From IMG/VR virus record IMGVR_UViG_3300021085_002857, positions 1-64,000 of that record: a stretch of 64,000 nt of DNA. One strand, written 5' to 3'. Each line of letters starts with the position of its first letter. Positions within the stretch are counted from its first letter, which is position 1. Position numbers and translations under genes: made by a program. This DNA comes from a virus. Under the pieces are notes generated by a model, which saw only the letters and a program-made list of their open reading frames with translations, had not been told where the DNA came from and did not search any database. Of the stretch, positions 16,011 through 25,034 are shown one piece after another.

Positions 16011-17058
16011 CAAATAACTCCGGGCATTCTTGCTTCATATCTGTTCCATATATTTTATCTAATGCTGACATATAGTCAACTAATTTTTTAAAGTTCTTTT
16101 CTTTATATACAACGTCAGTTGTTATATTTAACTTTTTTCTTACACTAGGATTTAAACTACTGTAGTTCATGAACTCAGGTTCTTTTAGTTGCCAATATGC
16201 ATAGTTATGTATTTCAAGTCCATGATTGGCTGCCCATTTTTCTGTTTCATAAAATACAGCCGCATTTAGAGTTTGTGGCAAATATGTTATACACAGGTCT
16301 ATGTCTAAATCTCTCTTCTTAATATTATTTATAAAGTCCTCAATACTGCTCCATTTACTGCCTGGTCGTATATATTCATATCTGCTTCCAATACCATCAA
16401 CACTTACATCAATTTGGACATCTTTGTATTTGCTAAAAATTTCAAACCATTCGTCATCTAAAGTAACTTGCCCGTTTGTTATAAATTTTAATTCAGTTGA
16501 AGAACTTGCTCCTGATTCTACTGTGTACCTACATACATCTTTTGTATGCTTTACTAAAAAAGGCTCTCCTCCAGTAAACTTTAAATACTTAACTTTGTCA
16601 AGATTATTTTTAACTTCACTTAAAAATTTATTATGCCAGCCTCCTGACCCTTCTATTGGTCTGATAGCACTATAATGTTTTTTAAGATTTGCACTCTTGT
16701 TAGCCTTTACTACTTTGTCCCATGTACTACTTTGAGTTGGAGTACACATTCTACAACTTAAATTGCATGTGTTTGTAATTTTAAGATCAAATATTGTCTT
16801 TTGATTACCATCTATACCAAAGTGATCAAACCTTGTCCTAGGACTTTCCCCTTTTTTAGTTTCCTCTATTTTACAATATCTACACTCATCAGCCCATCCA
16901 TCTTCCATTATTGTTTTTAATTCAGGAAAACTATTATTCCAATCAAAGTCAGCATAGTCTTTATTACTAATATCAGTACGATCAATATGACAGCAAGGTC
17001 TTACTCCTCCGCCTGGGCCAATTGTAATCCCATTATCTATGTAGGCACACTTAGGCAT
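16003..17058 (-). CDS. Radical SAM protein B3
   Basis: A 351-aa member with N-terminal ITIGPGGGVRPCCHID and DECRYCKIEET as auxiliary Cys sites, then NTCNLSCRMC and KFTGGEPFLV in the core, and DVSVDGIGSRYEYIR as the conserved strand after the TIM-barrel midpoint. It is closest to the neighbouring B4 (17051), suggesting a tandem duplication. The genes overlap by 8 nt. Confidence 0.85.
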   Translation of the reverse strand: MPKCAYIDNGITIGPGGGVRPCCHIDRTDISNKDYADFDWNNSFPELKTIMEDGWADECRYCKIEETKKGESPRTRFDHFGIDGNQKTIFDLKITNTCNLSCRMCTPTQSSTWDKVVKANKSANLKKHYSAIRPIEGSGGWHNKFLSEVKNNLDKVKYLKFTGGEPFLVKHTKDVCRYTVESGASSSTELKFITNGQVTLDDEWFEIFSKYKDVQIDVSVDGIGSRYEYIRPGSKWSSIEDFINNIKKRDLDIDLCITYLPQTLNAAVFYETEKWAANHGLEIHNYAYWQLKEPEFMNYSSLNPSVRKKLNITTDVVYKEKNFKKLVDYMSALDKIYGTDMKQECPELFDE

Positions 17059-18037
17059 TTATAAATTTCCTATAATCTGTACCATGAATTTTGTCTAGCT
17101 CTTTGAGTGTACTAATTAATTTAGTTTTTAAAGTTTGGTTTTCCAGTGCATCAGGACTGTAAATATCTGGATCCACACAGTCAACATCTACTTTGTGTTC
17201 TATACCTATACTATTTGCAAAATCAGTTATTTCTTTTAAATTATCTTTGTTTAAACACATACGTACTGTATCCAAGTTTAAAGTTACGTTTGTGCCTTTG
17301 GACTTTTTGGCTATTGCTTTAATATTTTTTTCAACATTACTCCAGCTAGATCCTTGTCTAATATATTCGTATCTTTCTCCCACTGCATCAACACTTATAT
17401 TAAATGTAACATGTTTAAAATGTTTATACAAGTCCCATTTATCTAGCATATCAAATGTACCGTTTGTTGTAAAACTTAGTGTTAGTGCAGGACTTATATC
17501 TTCTTGAATTACATAGTCAATAATTTTCCATACTTGTGGTATCATAAATGGTTCACCACCTGTGAACTTTAATTGTTTTGCAAAAATTAGATAAGGAAAA
17601 ATACTACTAATATCTTTGTGCCATCTTTGTGATATATTTTGCTGATAGATTTCTCTAAGGCTACTACTAATTTGAGGATTTTTATTTAATAGTCCTTCCC
17701 AAGAACTACTATTCCAACTGTCACACATTTTACAAGTTAAGTTACATGTATTATTTAATTTAAGATCCCAATGTACTATGCCTTGGCTATTACTAAATTT
17801 ACTATTGTACAACTCATTAAATGGTTGTTGTCCTCTATCTATTCGTGATTGACATTCTCTACACTCGTCAATATATGTATCTGTGCTTGCCATAAGTTTA
17901 CCAAGTTCTTGATGTTTTTCATACCATCCATCTTCGTAATACTTCCATGTTTCTTCTTGCTCGTAATGACAACAAGGGCGAACTGCTCCACCAGGATTAA
18001 TTACACAGCTATGATCAAACATGACACAATACGGCAC
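17051..18037 (-). CDS. Radical SAM protein B4
   Basis: A 328-aa member with CVINPGGAVRPCCHYEQE and DECRECQSR as N-terminal cluster cysteines, NTCNLTCKMC and KFTGGEPFMI in the core, and ISVDAVGERYEYIR. The order of motifs and wording match B3 closely. It follows the beta-hydroxylase-like gene with a one-base gap, so the two are likely co-expressed. Confidence 0.85.
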   Translation of the reverse strand: MPYCVMFDHSCVINPGGAVRPCCHYEQEETWKYYEDGWYEKHQELGKLMASTDTYIDECRECQSRIDRGQQPFNELYNSKFSNSQGIVHWDLKLNNTCNLTCKMCDSWNSSSWEGLLNKNPQISSSLREIYQQNISQRWHKDISSIFPYLIFAKQLKFTGGEPFMIPQVWKIIDYVIQEDISPALTLSFTTNGTFDMLDKWDLYKHFKHVTFNISVDAVGERYEYIRQGSSWSNVEKNIKAIAKKSKGTNVTLNLDTVRMCLNKDNLKEITDFANSIGIEHKVDVDCVDPDIYSPDALENQTLKTKLISTLKELDKIHGTDYRKFINA

Positions 18038-18038
18038 A

Positions 18039-18794
18039 TTACTTTCCTGTCATAATTGCATAATTATCTCTTACTTTTTCTTTCAGTAAATCGCTTTGAT
18101 CTCCATCAAAAATCATATGTATGCGAGGCTCATCACTGTTGTTCCAAACAGCATGTTCATATCCTGTATTCATTTTAAAAGCACTGCCTGGTTCAAAAGG
18201 ACATTCTCCCCAACCGCCCATTACAAGTTGGCAACCGTCAGGATTATTGACAGCAACATTAGTAGCACCTACGCCTGTAATTCTGTCTCTATCAGTATGT
18301 ACTCCTAGCCAACCGCCTGGTAGTACTGCCATAAATCTTGCACGAGTATATCTTCTATAAAGTCCACTATCCATCATCCATTCTTTAGTACGTGGTGTAA
18401 ACTTTGATATGTCAGTCCAATCACTCATATTCATTTCAGCTTCGTCAGGTAGCCCATAGTCTTCTGGACAATTAGTATGCACACTACTCATACCATGCAC
18501 ACACAGGCTTAACCAACCACTGCTGTTTGGTCTATGTAAAGTATAACATGCACTGTACAAAAGATGATTTGCTTCCTCATAAATTTCTTTATGTGGCATA
18601 TCATCTAAGCCTAAACTTATCCAAGGCATTTTGGTATTATCTAAAATATGGTCTAAGTCGTCTTGTGCTTCTTCCCATATGCTATCATCATCAACACCTG
18701 TATACACTGGCTTGATATCTCTATTTGCTAGAAAAAAGTTTCTAGTTTCTTCACTTATCTCTTGAAATTCTTGTACATGACCTTCATACCACAT
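18039..18794 (-). CDS. Aspartyl/asparaginyl beta-hydroxylase-like 2OG-Fe(II) oxygenase
   Basis: A 251-aa protein. The C-terminal half shows VLPGGWLGVHTDRDR (first Fe ligand His), GCQLVMGGWGECPFEPGSAF, then TGYEHAVWNNSDEPRIHMIFD with the distal His and the 2OG-binding Arg, matching the Asp/Asn beta-hydroxylase family. These enzymes hydroxylate peptide side chains or small molecules. Flanked by radical SAM gene B4 and two unrecognised paralogues, it could oxidise the same substrate (inference). Confidence 0.8.
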   Translation of the reverse strand: MWYEGHVQEFQEISEETRNFFLANRDIKPVYTGVDDDSIWEEAQDDLDHILDNTKMPWISLGLDDMPHKEIYEEANHLLYSACYTLHRPNSSGWLSLCVHGMSSVHTNCPEDYGLPDEAEMNMSDWTDISKFTPRTKEWMMDSGLYRRYTRARFMAVLPGGWLGVHTDRDRITGVGATNVAVNNPDGCQLVMGGWGECPFEPGSAFKMNTGYEHAVWNNSDEPRIHMIFDGDQSDLLKEKVRDNYAIMTGK

Positions 18795-20224
18795 TATAAT
18801 ATTCCTGACATTTGTTTTATATTTACATAACTGTGATAAAAACCTGTTGGAGTATCTCCAGTAAAGTAAAGATTTTTATTAGTTACCATTAAATCGTTAA
18901 TCAAGTTTAAAAATGATGTCTGAGCAGTGAACCCTTTTGTGTTCATATAATTAATCTCATAACTCCAAATGTTACTTGTTTGTAAAAATACATTTTTATC
19001 TGTACCTATACTATTTATTAGCCCTTTATTATCTCTAACGATATCAATATTAAGTATTACATGTTCTAATTTTTTAATTTTATCCCAATATTCTAACCAT
19101 TGTTCTTCATTATCCCAACTATCCTCAAATTCTTGTACACTTTCTTCTTCATATATAATACATTCATCATTATGAAAACCCCACTCTACAATTTTATGTC
19201 TATTTTTACTTACAAAGTCTCTAAAGTTTTTACCATCCCAATGATTTAAGACATATCGCATCCACTTGTTAGAGTACTCATTAAAATCAAACCATACAAC
19301 TTTTTCAAGTGTATCTATTGCATTTGTCATATGTTTAAATTGACTTAATCCACTGCAAGGCACAGCCATAACTTCTATGGGTATATTCATTTCTCTTTCG
19401 TCAGGTACGTTTTCAGTATTAGTAATATACATTATATCGCTACCCATCATTTTAAATCCATATAGCTCTCTTTTATCTTCATGTATTTCTGAAAAATAAA
19501 ATTCTCTTGCGTCAGGTCTTTTTCCCCAATCAGGATCAAGTAACCATTTTTTAGTATGTTCGATATCATCTTCTGGATAACAGCAATATTTGTTGTTACG
19601 TACTGCATATGGAAGATTGTGTACATATAAGTTATTGTTTAGTGCGATAGGAATAAGTGCATCAAATTCGTCTCCATAAAAATCCAAAGTATCATAAGTT
19701 TTTTCTACTGGCTGTAAATATAAAGGAGTATAATTATCATGTATACATTCTTCACTAGGAATAAAACCTGGAAAGTGATCTTGGTTCCAAGAAAGTTCAG
19801 TTAATTCAAGTTCAATTAATCTTTTAAGATTGATCACAATACATTGCTTATGCCATTTAGGTGCTTTTGCACTTTCAAGTCTGTCTATAATATGTCCTGC
19901 ACAAAGCCAATTGTCTCCCCATTCTTCCATACATTTTAAAAGCTCTGTATCAAATTCATTTTGGCTGGCCCATGAACCATCAAACCATATTACAGCAGCT
20001 TTAAAATTCATTGCATGTAGATGCTTAAATAACTTGCCTTTGTCAATATCCCATCCGTTCGATTTGACAAAACACTCTCTACTATTATTAATAAAATTAA
20101 TTTGTGCAATCTTTTTAAGTTTGCTTACAAGCTCATGCTCATTTTTCAATTCTTCAATTAAAATATCTTCAAAAGTACAATGAGCTATATTTGTATACTC
20201 ACCAATCTTCATATATAAGTTCAT
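18794..20224 (-). CDS. Large unrecognised cluster protein, paralogue 1 (476 aa)
   Basis: Unrecognised. It shares an ordered set of motifs with the next upstream gene (20221): AAVIWFDGSW near residue 75, W-x-x-A-G-H-I, IVINLKRL, then VVWFDFNEYS with HWDGKNF about 90 residues from there to TSNIWSYE near the C-terminus. The hydrophobic-strand/acidic pattern (VIWFDG, VWFDF) looks like an alpha/beta enzyme with two Rossmann-like halves; a transferase is possible but unproven. ATGA overlap with its paralogue and one-base overlap with the hydroxylase. Confidence 0.7.
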   Translation of the reverse strand: MNLYMKIGEYTNIAHCTFEDILIEELKNEHELVSKLKKIAQINFINNSRECFVKSNGWDIDKGKLFKHLHAMNFKAAVIWFDGSWASQNEFDTELLKCMEEWGDNWLCAGHIIDRLESAKAPKWHKQCIVINLKRLIELELTELSWNQDHFPGFIPSEECIHDNYTPLYLQPVEKTYDTLDFYGDEFDALIPIALNNNLYVHNLPYAVRNNKYCCYPEDDIEHTKKWLLDPDWGKRPDAREFYFSEIHEDKRELYGFKMMGSDIMYITNTENVPDEREMNIPIEVMAVPCSGLSQFKHMTNAIDTLEKVVWFDFNEYSNKWMRYVLNHWDGKNFRDFVSKNRHKIVEWGFHNDECIIYEEESVQEFEDSWDNEEQWLEYWDKIKKLEHVILNIDIVRDNKGLINSIGTDKNVFLQTSNIWSYEINYMNTKGFTAQTSFLNLINDLMVTNKNLYFTGDTPTGFYHSYVNIKQMSGIL

Positions 20225-21675
20225 TCTTCTAATCCTGCTATTAAATTATTGGTGGCACTTCCTATTACACGAGCTGGACACATTAAATCTGCATCATTTA
20301 CATCTGTACCACTGTACCAGCTGTCATTATTTGTTTTTTGTATTCGTTCTATTAAATTCATAAAGCTACGTTCCAATACAAAGGGTTTTGATAATATTTT
20401 TGGAATTATGTAACTATAAATGTTACTTCCCCAAAAAAATGTCCTTAAATTTTGCAATTTAGCAAAAAGTTGTTCTTGATCCTGTATTAAATCAGCCTGT
20501 ACAACAGTATGATCACAAAAACTAACTTGTGTCCAGAAATTCTGCCAACTTTGTTGCCCTCCAAATTGATCAACTATACTTGGCCAACGCTCTTTAGTTA
20601 AATCAAGTAAATCTTTGTTAACATCAGGATTATTTTCACACCATTGCTCTACCCATGCAGGATAATCCTCACCATCCCACATTTTTAGTGTATCTCTTTT
20701 AAATTGCACACTGTCTTTATCAAAATCGAACCAGACAAAGCGAGTAAATCCTGGATTGACTCCATACTTGTAAGCATAATACAATAGTTTGAAGCCTGCG
20801 GTTGGTCCTACGTACTGATCAAACACAGTATTTTCCAATAACCTACTAGTTGTGGGCGCACTTGGCTCTGTGTTACAAAAATATATTGGGCTACTTGGTA
20901 TATTCATACTATCCAAGAGCTTTTTACCTTGAAAACTTACCTCGTTAGGGTCATGAAACTCTCCACTAAGTCCTCTCTCAAGTTCATCTGCACCTAGCCA
21001 AGGCTTAATTAAAGTAACAGTGTCCATTAATGCATCACTAATACCCCATACTTTTAGATTACGCAACAGGCTATATTGTATCCAACTAGTTGCCCATACG
21101 TCTTGATTGATATATTGGTATTCTTCTTCTTTTTTCCATTTACCATCCGCAGGTGCAAGATAGTATGCACTATCCTCCCATGTTCTGCCACTTTCGTCAG
21201 GCATAAAGTTTGGATGTCTTGCTGGTTCCCATAATGGACCTACCTGATGTTCTACCCATTTGGCTAAGTTTACAATAACAAAACTACGATTAAAGTAAGG
21301 ATATATTCCTTTTCTATCTACTTGTATTTGTCCTGCTACCATCCATTCAGGGTCTTGTTCATTATAGCTATCTATTTCATCTGCTAATAATAAATTAAAA
21401 TCTTCAGTAGCTGGCCATGCACCATCAAACCAAACCACTGCATATCTATAATCAGCACTGTGCATTGATATCATCCAACTTGTGTCAAACATATTATATA
21501 AGTTTACAATACCTCCTCGTAGATGATTATTACATTCTACATTTTGAATTGTTTGTAATTTTTGTTTAAGAACTGCATGTGTGTTTAAATGTGGATCTCT
21601 GTCTATAAAAGCATGCACAATAGGCCATGCATGTTCTGTATGGGAGTAACTCCAGTTTTGTTGGCCTTGTATCAT
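20221..21675 (-). CDS. Large unrecognised cluster protein, paralogue 2 (484 aa)
   Basis: Paralogue of the 18794 product: YAVVWFDGAW, MVAGQI, FVIVNLAKWVEH, FVWFDFDKDS, MWDGEDYPAWVEQW and WGSNIYSYI occur in the same order and spacing. No known family motif is recognised. Located between radical SAM gene B5 and its paralogue, with 4-nt overlaps on both sides, so it is an integral part of the cluster operon. Its repeated presence suggests a dedicated role, perhaps handling the substrate. Confidence 0.7.
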   Translation of the reverse strand: MIQGQQNWSYSHTEHAWPIVHAFIDRDPHLNTHAVLKQKLQTIQNVECNNHLRGGIVNLYNMFDTSWMISMHSADYRYAVVWFDGAWPATEDFNLLLADEIDSYNEQDPEWMVAGQIQVDRKGIYPYFNRSFVIVNLAKWVEHQVGPLWEPARHPNFMPDESGRTWEDSAYYLAPADGKWKKEEEYQYINQDVWATSWIQYSLLRNLKVWGISDALMDTVTLIKPWLGADELERGLSGEFHDPNEVSFQGKKLLDSMNIPSSPIYFCNTEPSAPTTSRLLENTVFDQYVGPTAGFKLLYYAYKYGVNPGFTRFVWFDFDKDSVQFKRDTLKMWDGEDYPAWVEQWCENNPDVNKDLLDLTKERWPSIVDQFGGQQSWQNFWTQVSFCDHTVVQADLIQDQEQLFAKLQNLRTFFWGSNIYSYIIPKILSKPFVLERSFMNLIERIQKTNNDSWYSGTDVNDADLMCPARVIGSATNNLIAGLEE

Positions 21676-22895
21676 TTATTATTCTCCGCTACTATATCCA
21701 TACCTTCTAATTTAATTCCAAGATAATTTTTAACCATACTTTTTAGCGTGGCTTCATTTGGATATCTGTTTTCTATGTCTCTTGTATATTTTCTCATGCG
21801 GGCATATATCATATACCGCTGTGTATTATTTTCCATATACGTTGCAAACCTATCCATTTCAGGATGTCTCGATTCTGCTTCTCTTAATGTACTTATTATA
21901 CTTTCTCTGTACTCTCCGTGCCATACTGCTGGGCTTAGATAGTTGGGTGTTTGTAATATGTTTGCAGTAATAAATTTTAAGTCTACTGGACTTTCTTTCC
22001 AGAAGTCATAAAATTCAGGCATTTGATATACATTGTGTGCCTGTACTGTAATTCCTGCTGCAAGATCGATCCCGTCAATATCATTCAATATACACATATT
22101 TTCATATACTGTATCCCAATCGCCATCCTGTCTAATGTAGTTGTATACATCTCCGATTCCATCCATACTTACTTTTATGTTAACATGTTTAAACTGTGAC
22201 CATATTTTTACTAAGTCATATTTTTTAAATTTTATATAACTTAGATTACTTGCATATCGTAGTCTAATTTTTGACTTAACTTCTGCAGGAATACCTTCCA
22301 ACAGGTCGTAATGCTCTTTGTTAATAATAGGTTCACCACCTGTAAATTGTAGAGTATGTACATGATCCCAAAGATCAGGCCATTCATTTAAACTTGCAAA
22401 CAAATCTGTTGGACGCAATAGACGTGTTTCATATCCATCCTTGGTGTACTTGCTTATAATGTCTAAGTCTGCTACACGCTTATAAGAGCTGTGTGTACTA
22501 CACATAATACACTTTAGGTTACAGAAGTTACTTACTTTAAGTTCTACCCAAATAGGATCGTTGTTTACACTAAAGTCATCATTAACACTAATAAGATCAC
22601 TAAATTCTTCCCAATTGTCATTCTCCCATTGCAGTCTATTACTCACAATACCACTGTCTTCATTGTGCCAACATACATTGCATCTTTCAGGTCTTTCACT
22701 ATTAGCTAATGCTCTGCGTAATTCTTTATAGTTCTCATTATTCCATGACTCTAATGCAGTCTCTCCAGGATTGTTCAAAGCTGTCTCTTGCGCTTCACAG
22801 CAAGGAACCATATTTCCTCCTGCACTACCATAAATGTGCATAAAAGGAAGCATACAAAATGTACTACTACTTTTTAATTTACTTTTATCTATCAC
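21672..22895 (-). CDS. Radical SAM protein B5
   Basis: A 407-aa member: FCMLPFMHI, MVPCCEAQ and ERCNVCWHNEDSG form the N-terminal auxiliary domain; NFCNLKCIMC and QFTGGEPIIN mark the core; VSMDGIGDVYNYIRQDGDW and the LQTPNYLSP cap segment follow. ATGA overlaps on both sides place it between B6 and the 484-aa unknown in a polycistronic message. Confidence 0.85.
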   Translation of the reverse strand: MIDKSKLKSSSTFCMLPFMHIYGSAGGNMVPCCEAQETALNNPGETALESWNNENYKELRRALANSERPERCNVCWHNEDSGIVSNRLQWENDNWEEFSDLISVNDDFSVNNDPIWVELKVSNFCNLKCIMCSTHSSYKRVADLDIISKYTKDGYETRLLRPTDLFASLNEWPDLWDHVHTLQFTGGEPIINKEHYDLLEGIPAEVKSKIRLRYASNLSYIKFKKYDLVKIWSQFKHVNIKVSMDGIGDVYNYIRQDGDWDTVYENMCILNDIDGIDLAAGITVQAHNVYQMPEFYDFWKESPVDLKFITANILQTPNYLSPAVWHGEYRESIISTLREAESRHPEMDRFATYMENNTQRYMIYARMRKYTRDIENRYPNEATLKSMVKNYLGIKLEGMDIVAENNK

Positions 22896-24106
22896 AGCTG
22901 ATTATCTTCTTTCCAAATAATTTCTTTACCTTGTTCCCAATTTACTCCAGGACTTTTAAATTCCAACAGTTGTTTAAATTTTGGCAAGTCGTTAATTGTT
23001 AATCCTCTTAACCTTAATACTCTTTTAATTTTATCAATATGCTCCATTGCTTTATCTTCCATACCATTATGCTTTGTTAGTTGCTGTAATAGTTTTTGAG
23101 CAGGTCGTATTTTTCCTGGCTTTATAGTTTCATTAAATTGCATATTAATAGTATATCTTAAGTTGTCTTTAAACCAATCAGGATAATGTAGTATGCTCAT
23201 GTAATTGGGCTCGTACACAGTTTGTAGTATTACATCAATATCTTTCACAACTTTAGCCCAATACATAAACTCATACATATAAGGAGCATTGATTGCTCCT
23301 ACTGTTGTTGCAGTTGCAATGCTTACTTTTTCTGGATATTTTGTTCTCATATCTATCCATTGGTCCAAAACACCTTCTACTTTATCCCATTTACTTGGAA
23401 ATCTTAATACATCATTACATTGTCCAATGCTGTCAATACTTGGTCGTATACGTAATTCTTTAAATTGCAGTAGTGCATCATAATCTGCTTTCTTTGGCCA
23501 CCAAGTACAATTAGTAAATATTTCCAAATGTATTTGTGGTGCAATGCCAGCTTCAGCTAAACGTACTACGAAACTTAAAAATTGTCGATGTAAAAAAGGC
23601 TCACCGCCTGTAACTTTTATATGTCTTAGACCCTGGAGCATATCAACATTAATATTATCAAGGTCCAATTCTTGAACCTCTTTTAATTTTTTAATATAGT
23701 CAGGTGTTTCCATTTTAAGTTTTAAAATGTCCTCGTCCCAAGTATGACTAAATTCAGGACCACAACTCATACATTTGAGGTTACATAATCTACCCACAGT
23801 AATTTCTAGATACTGTAATTCAGTACTATCAGTAAAGTCATCAAAGAACTCATCTGCTTCAGTTCGCATACTACTACCTTTGGTTTCCTCGTCTGCTTTA
23901 CATTTGTAGCAACCAGGATGCCATTCATTTTTTAACATAGTTTCTCTAATATCAGCAAATGTTGCACCAAAGGCTTCCACAGACTCTGTGTCGCTGTCAT
24001 CTAAAAATCTATGATGAAAACGACAACAAGGTGTTGCAGGTAAGCCATGCATAAGCATAGCACCTTTAAATGGGTAAACACATGCGTTTTTAGGTAAATT
24101 AGTCAT
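22892..24106 (-). CDS. Radical SAM protein B6
   Basis: The N-terminal domain has ACVYPFKGAM, ATPCCRFHH and GCYKCKADEE; the core has RLCNLKCMSC and KVTGGEPFLH. The C-terminal cap is longer than in the others (about 404 aa in total). The start ATG at 24106 is chosen over 24142 because it gives the usual 8-nt overlap with the PLP gene and begins just before the family's first Cys. Substrate unknown. Confidence 0.85.
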   Translation of the reverse strand: MTNLPKNACVYPFKGAMLMHGLPATPCCRFHHRFLDDSDTESVEAFGATFADIRETMLKNEWHPGCYKCKADEETKGSSMRTEADEFFDDFTDSTELQYLEITVGRLCNLKCMSCGPEFSHTWDEDILKLKMETPDYIKKLKEVQELDLDNINVDMLQGLRHIKVTGGEPFLHRQFLSFVVRLAEAGIAPQIHLEIFTNCTWWPKKADYDALLQFKELRIRPSIDSIGQCNDVLRFPSKWDKVEGVLDQWIDMRTKYPEKVSIATATTVGAINAPYMYEFMYWAKVVKDIDVILQTVYEPNYMSILHYPDWFKDNLRYTINMQFNETIKPGKIRPAQKLLQQLTKHNGMEDKAMEHIDKIKRVLRLRGLTINDLPKFKQLLEFKSPGVNWEQGKEIIWKEDNQL

Positions 24107-25034
24107 TAAATGTACCTGATTTTTTATAACGTTTAACTGCATCTCTGATATTAACTCTATGGTATTGTCTATCTCGTTGGAACATTTCCCACTCTTTTGT
24201 CATAGGTGCTGTTGCAATATGTACTGTATTACTTGGAGTCAGCCCATAATGTTCACAAACTGCATTGTGTGCATCTTTATATTTTTTAGGTACTGCGTCT
24301 GGGGTAAAATGCTCAAACAAGAAATTAGCTATACTTGTATGTAAATGTATGCCGTGATTCCATTCTGTTTGTACACTTAATGCACCTTCGTCTATCCTAC
24401 TAAAAACAATACCACTGCGCCAATTGCCACAGCTAAGTCCCTTGGTTGTACTAAATGCAGCCATTGTAATACATGGTTGATCCAAATCTACTTCAAGTCC
24501 ATGACATGTTCCAAACCATGCACAGTCTACAAATACAGGAATATTTAAACTATTGCAGGTTTCCATCATGTTATCCCACTCATCATGCTTGCCGCCTGTA
24601 CCACTAAATGGCAAACTAATAATAAGAGCATCTCCCTTTTGTAATGGATTATCATCTACATATCTTTTATTACGCCATTCTTCTTCCAGTAGTACATCTC
24701 TATTATAAGGATATTCTCCTCTATACATACGCAAATTGAGACCATTTGCCATACAGTAATAATGCCACCAATCCAGGCCTTGTGTTGTACCTAAGCTAAC
24801 AAATTTGTAAGGAAACTTTTCCATTCCTGTAAATTTATTCATCTTACTGCTACTAATCCACTCTGGATAGACATTTAAAAATTTCTGACTTGCATCGCTG
24901 ATCTCAGAAATATCTATATTACGAAAAAATCCTTCTTCTAATTTATCAAAGAAAGGTTGGTTCCAAATACTGTTGCCGTGATTTGCAAAATCACTGTTTT
25001 TAATTGTTTGATTTTTAGGCGGTTTCTTTGCCAT
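24099..25034 (-). CDS. Fold type I PLP-dependent enzyme (aminotransferase-like)
   Basis: A 311-aa protein with the layout of a compact aminotransferase: LISLPFSGTG, then PVFVDCAWFG (Asp pairing with the PLP pyridine N) and AAFSTTKGLSCGNWRSG, where the Lys would form the Schiff base and the Arg follows. It is shorter than usual (about 350-400 aa). Located between two radical SAM genes with overlaps of 8 and 20 nt, it could supply or convert an amino-containing intermediate (inference). Confidence 0.7.
   Translation of the reverse strand: MAKKPPKNQTIKNSDFANHGNSIWNQPFFDKLEEGFFRNIDISEISDASQKFLNVYPEWISSSKMNKFTGMEKFPYKFVSLGTTQGLDWWHYYCMANGLNLRMYRGEYPYNRDVLLEEEWRNKRYVDDNPLQKGDALIISLPFSGTGGKHDEWDNMMETCNSLNIPVFVDCAWFGTCHGLEVDLDQPCITMAAFSTTKGLSCGNWRSGIVFSRIDEGALSVQTEWNHGIHLHTSIANFLFEHFTPDAVPKKYKDAHNAVCEHYGLTPSNTVHIATAPMTKEWEMFQRDRQYHRVNIRDAVKRYKKSGTFND

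Noticed and set aside
20221-21675. Assignment of the two ~480-aa paralogues as glycosyltransferases.
   Set aside because: The VxWFDG strands are suggestive of an alpha/beta fold, but no DxD, nucleotide-sugar or GT-B motif could be identified.
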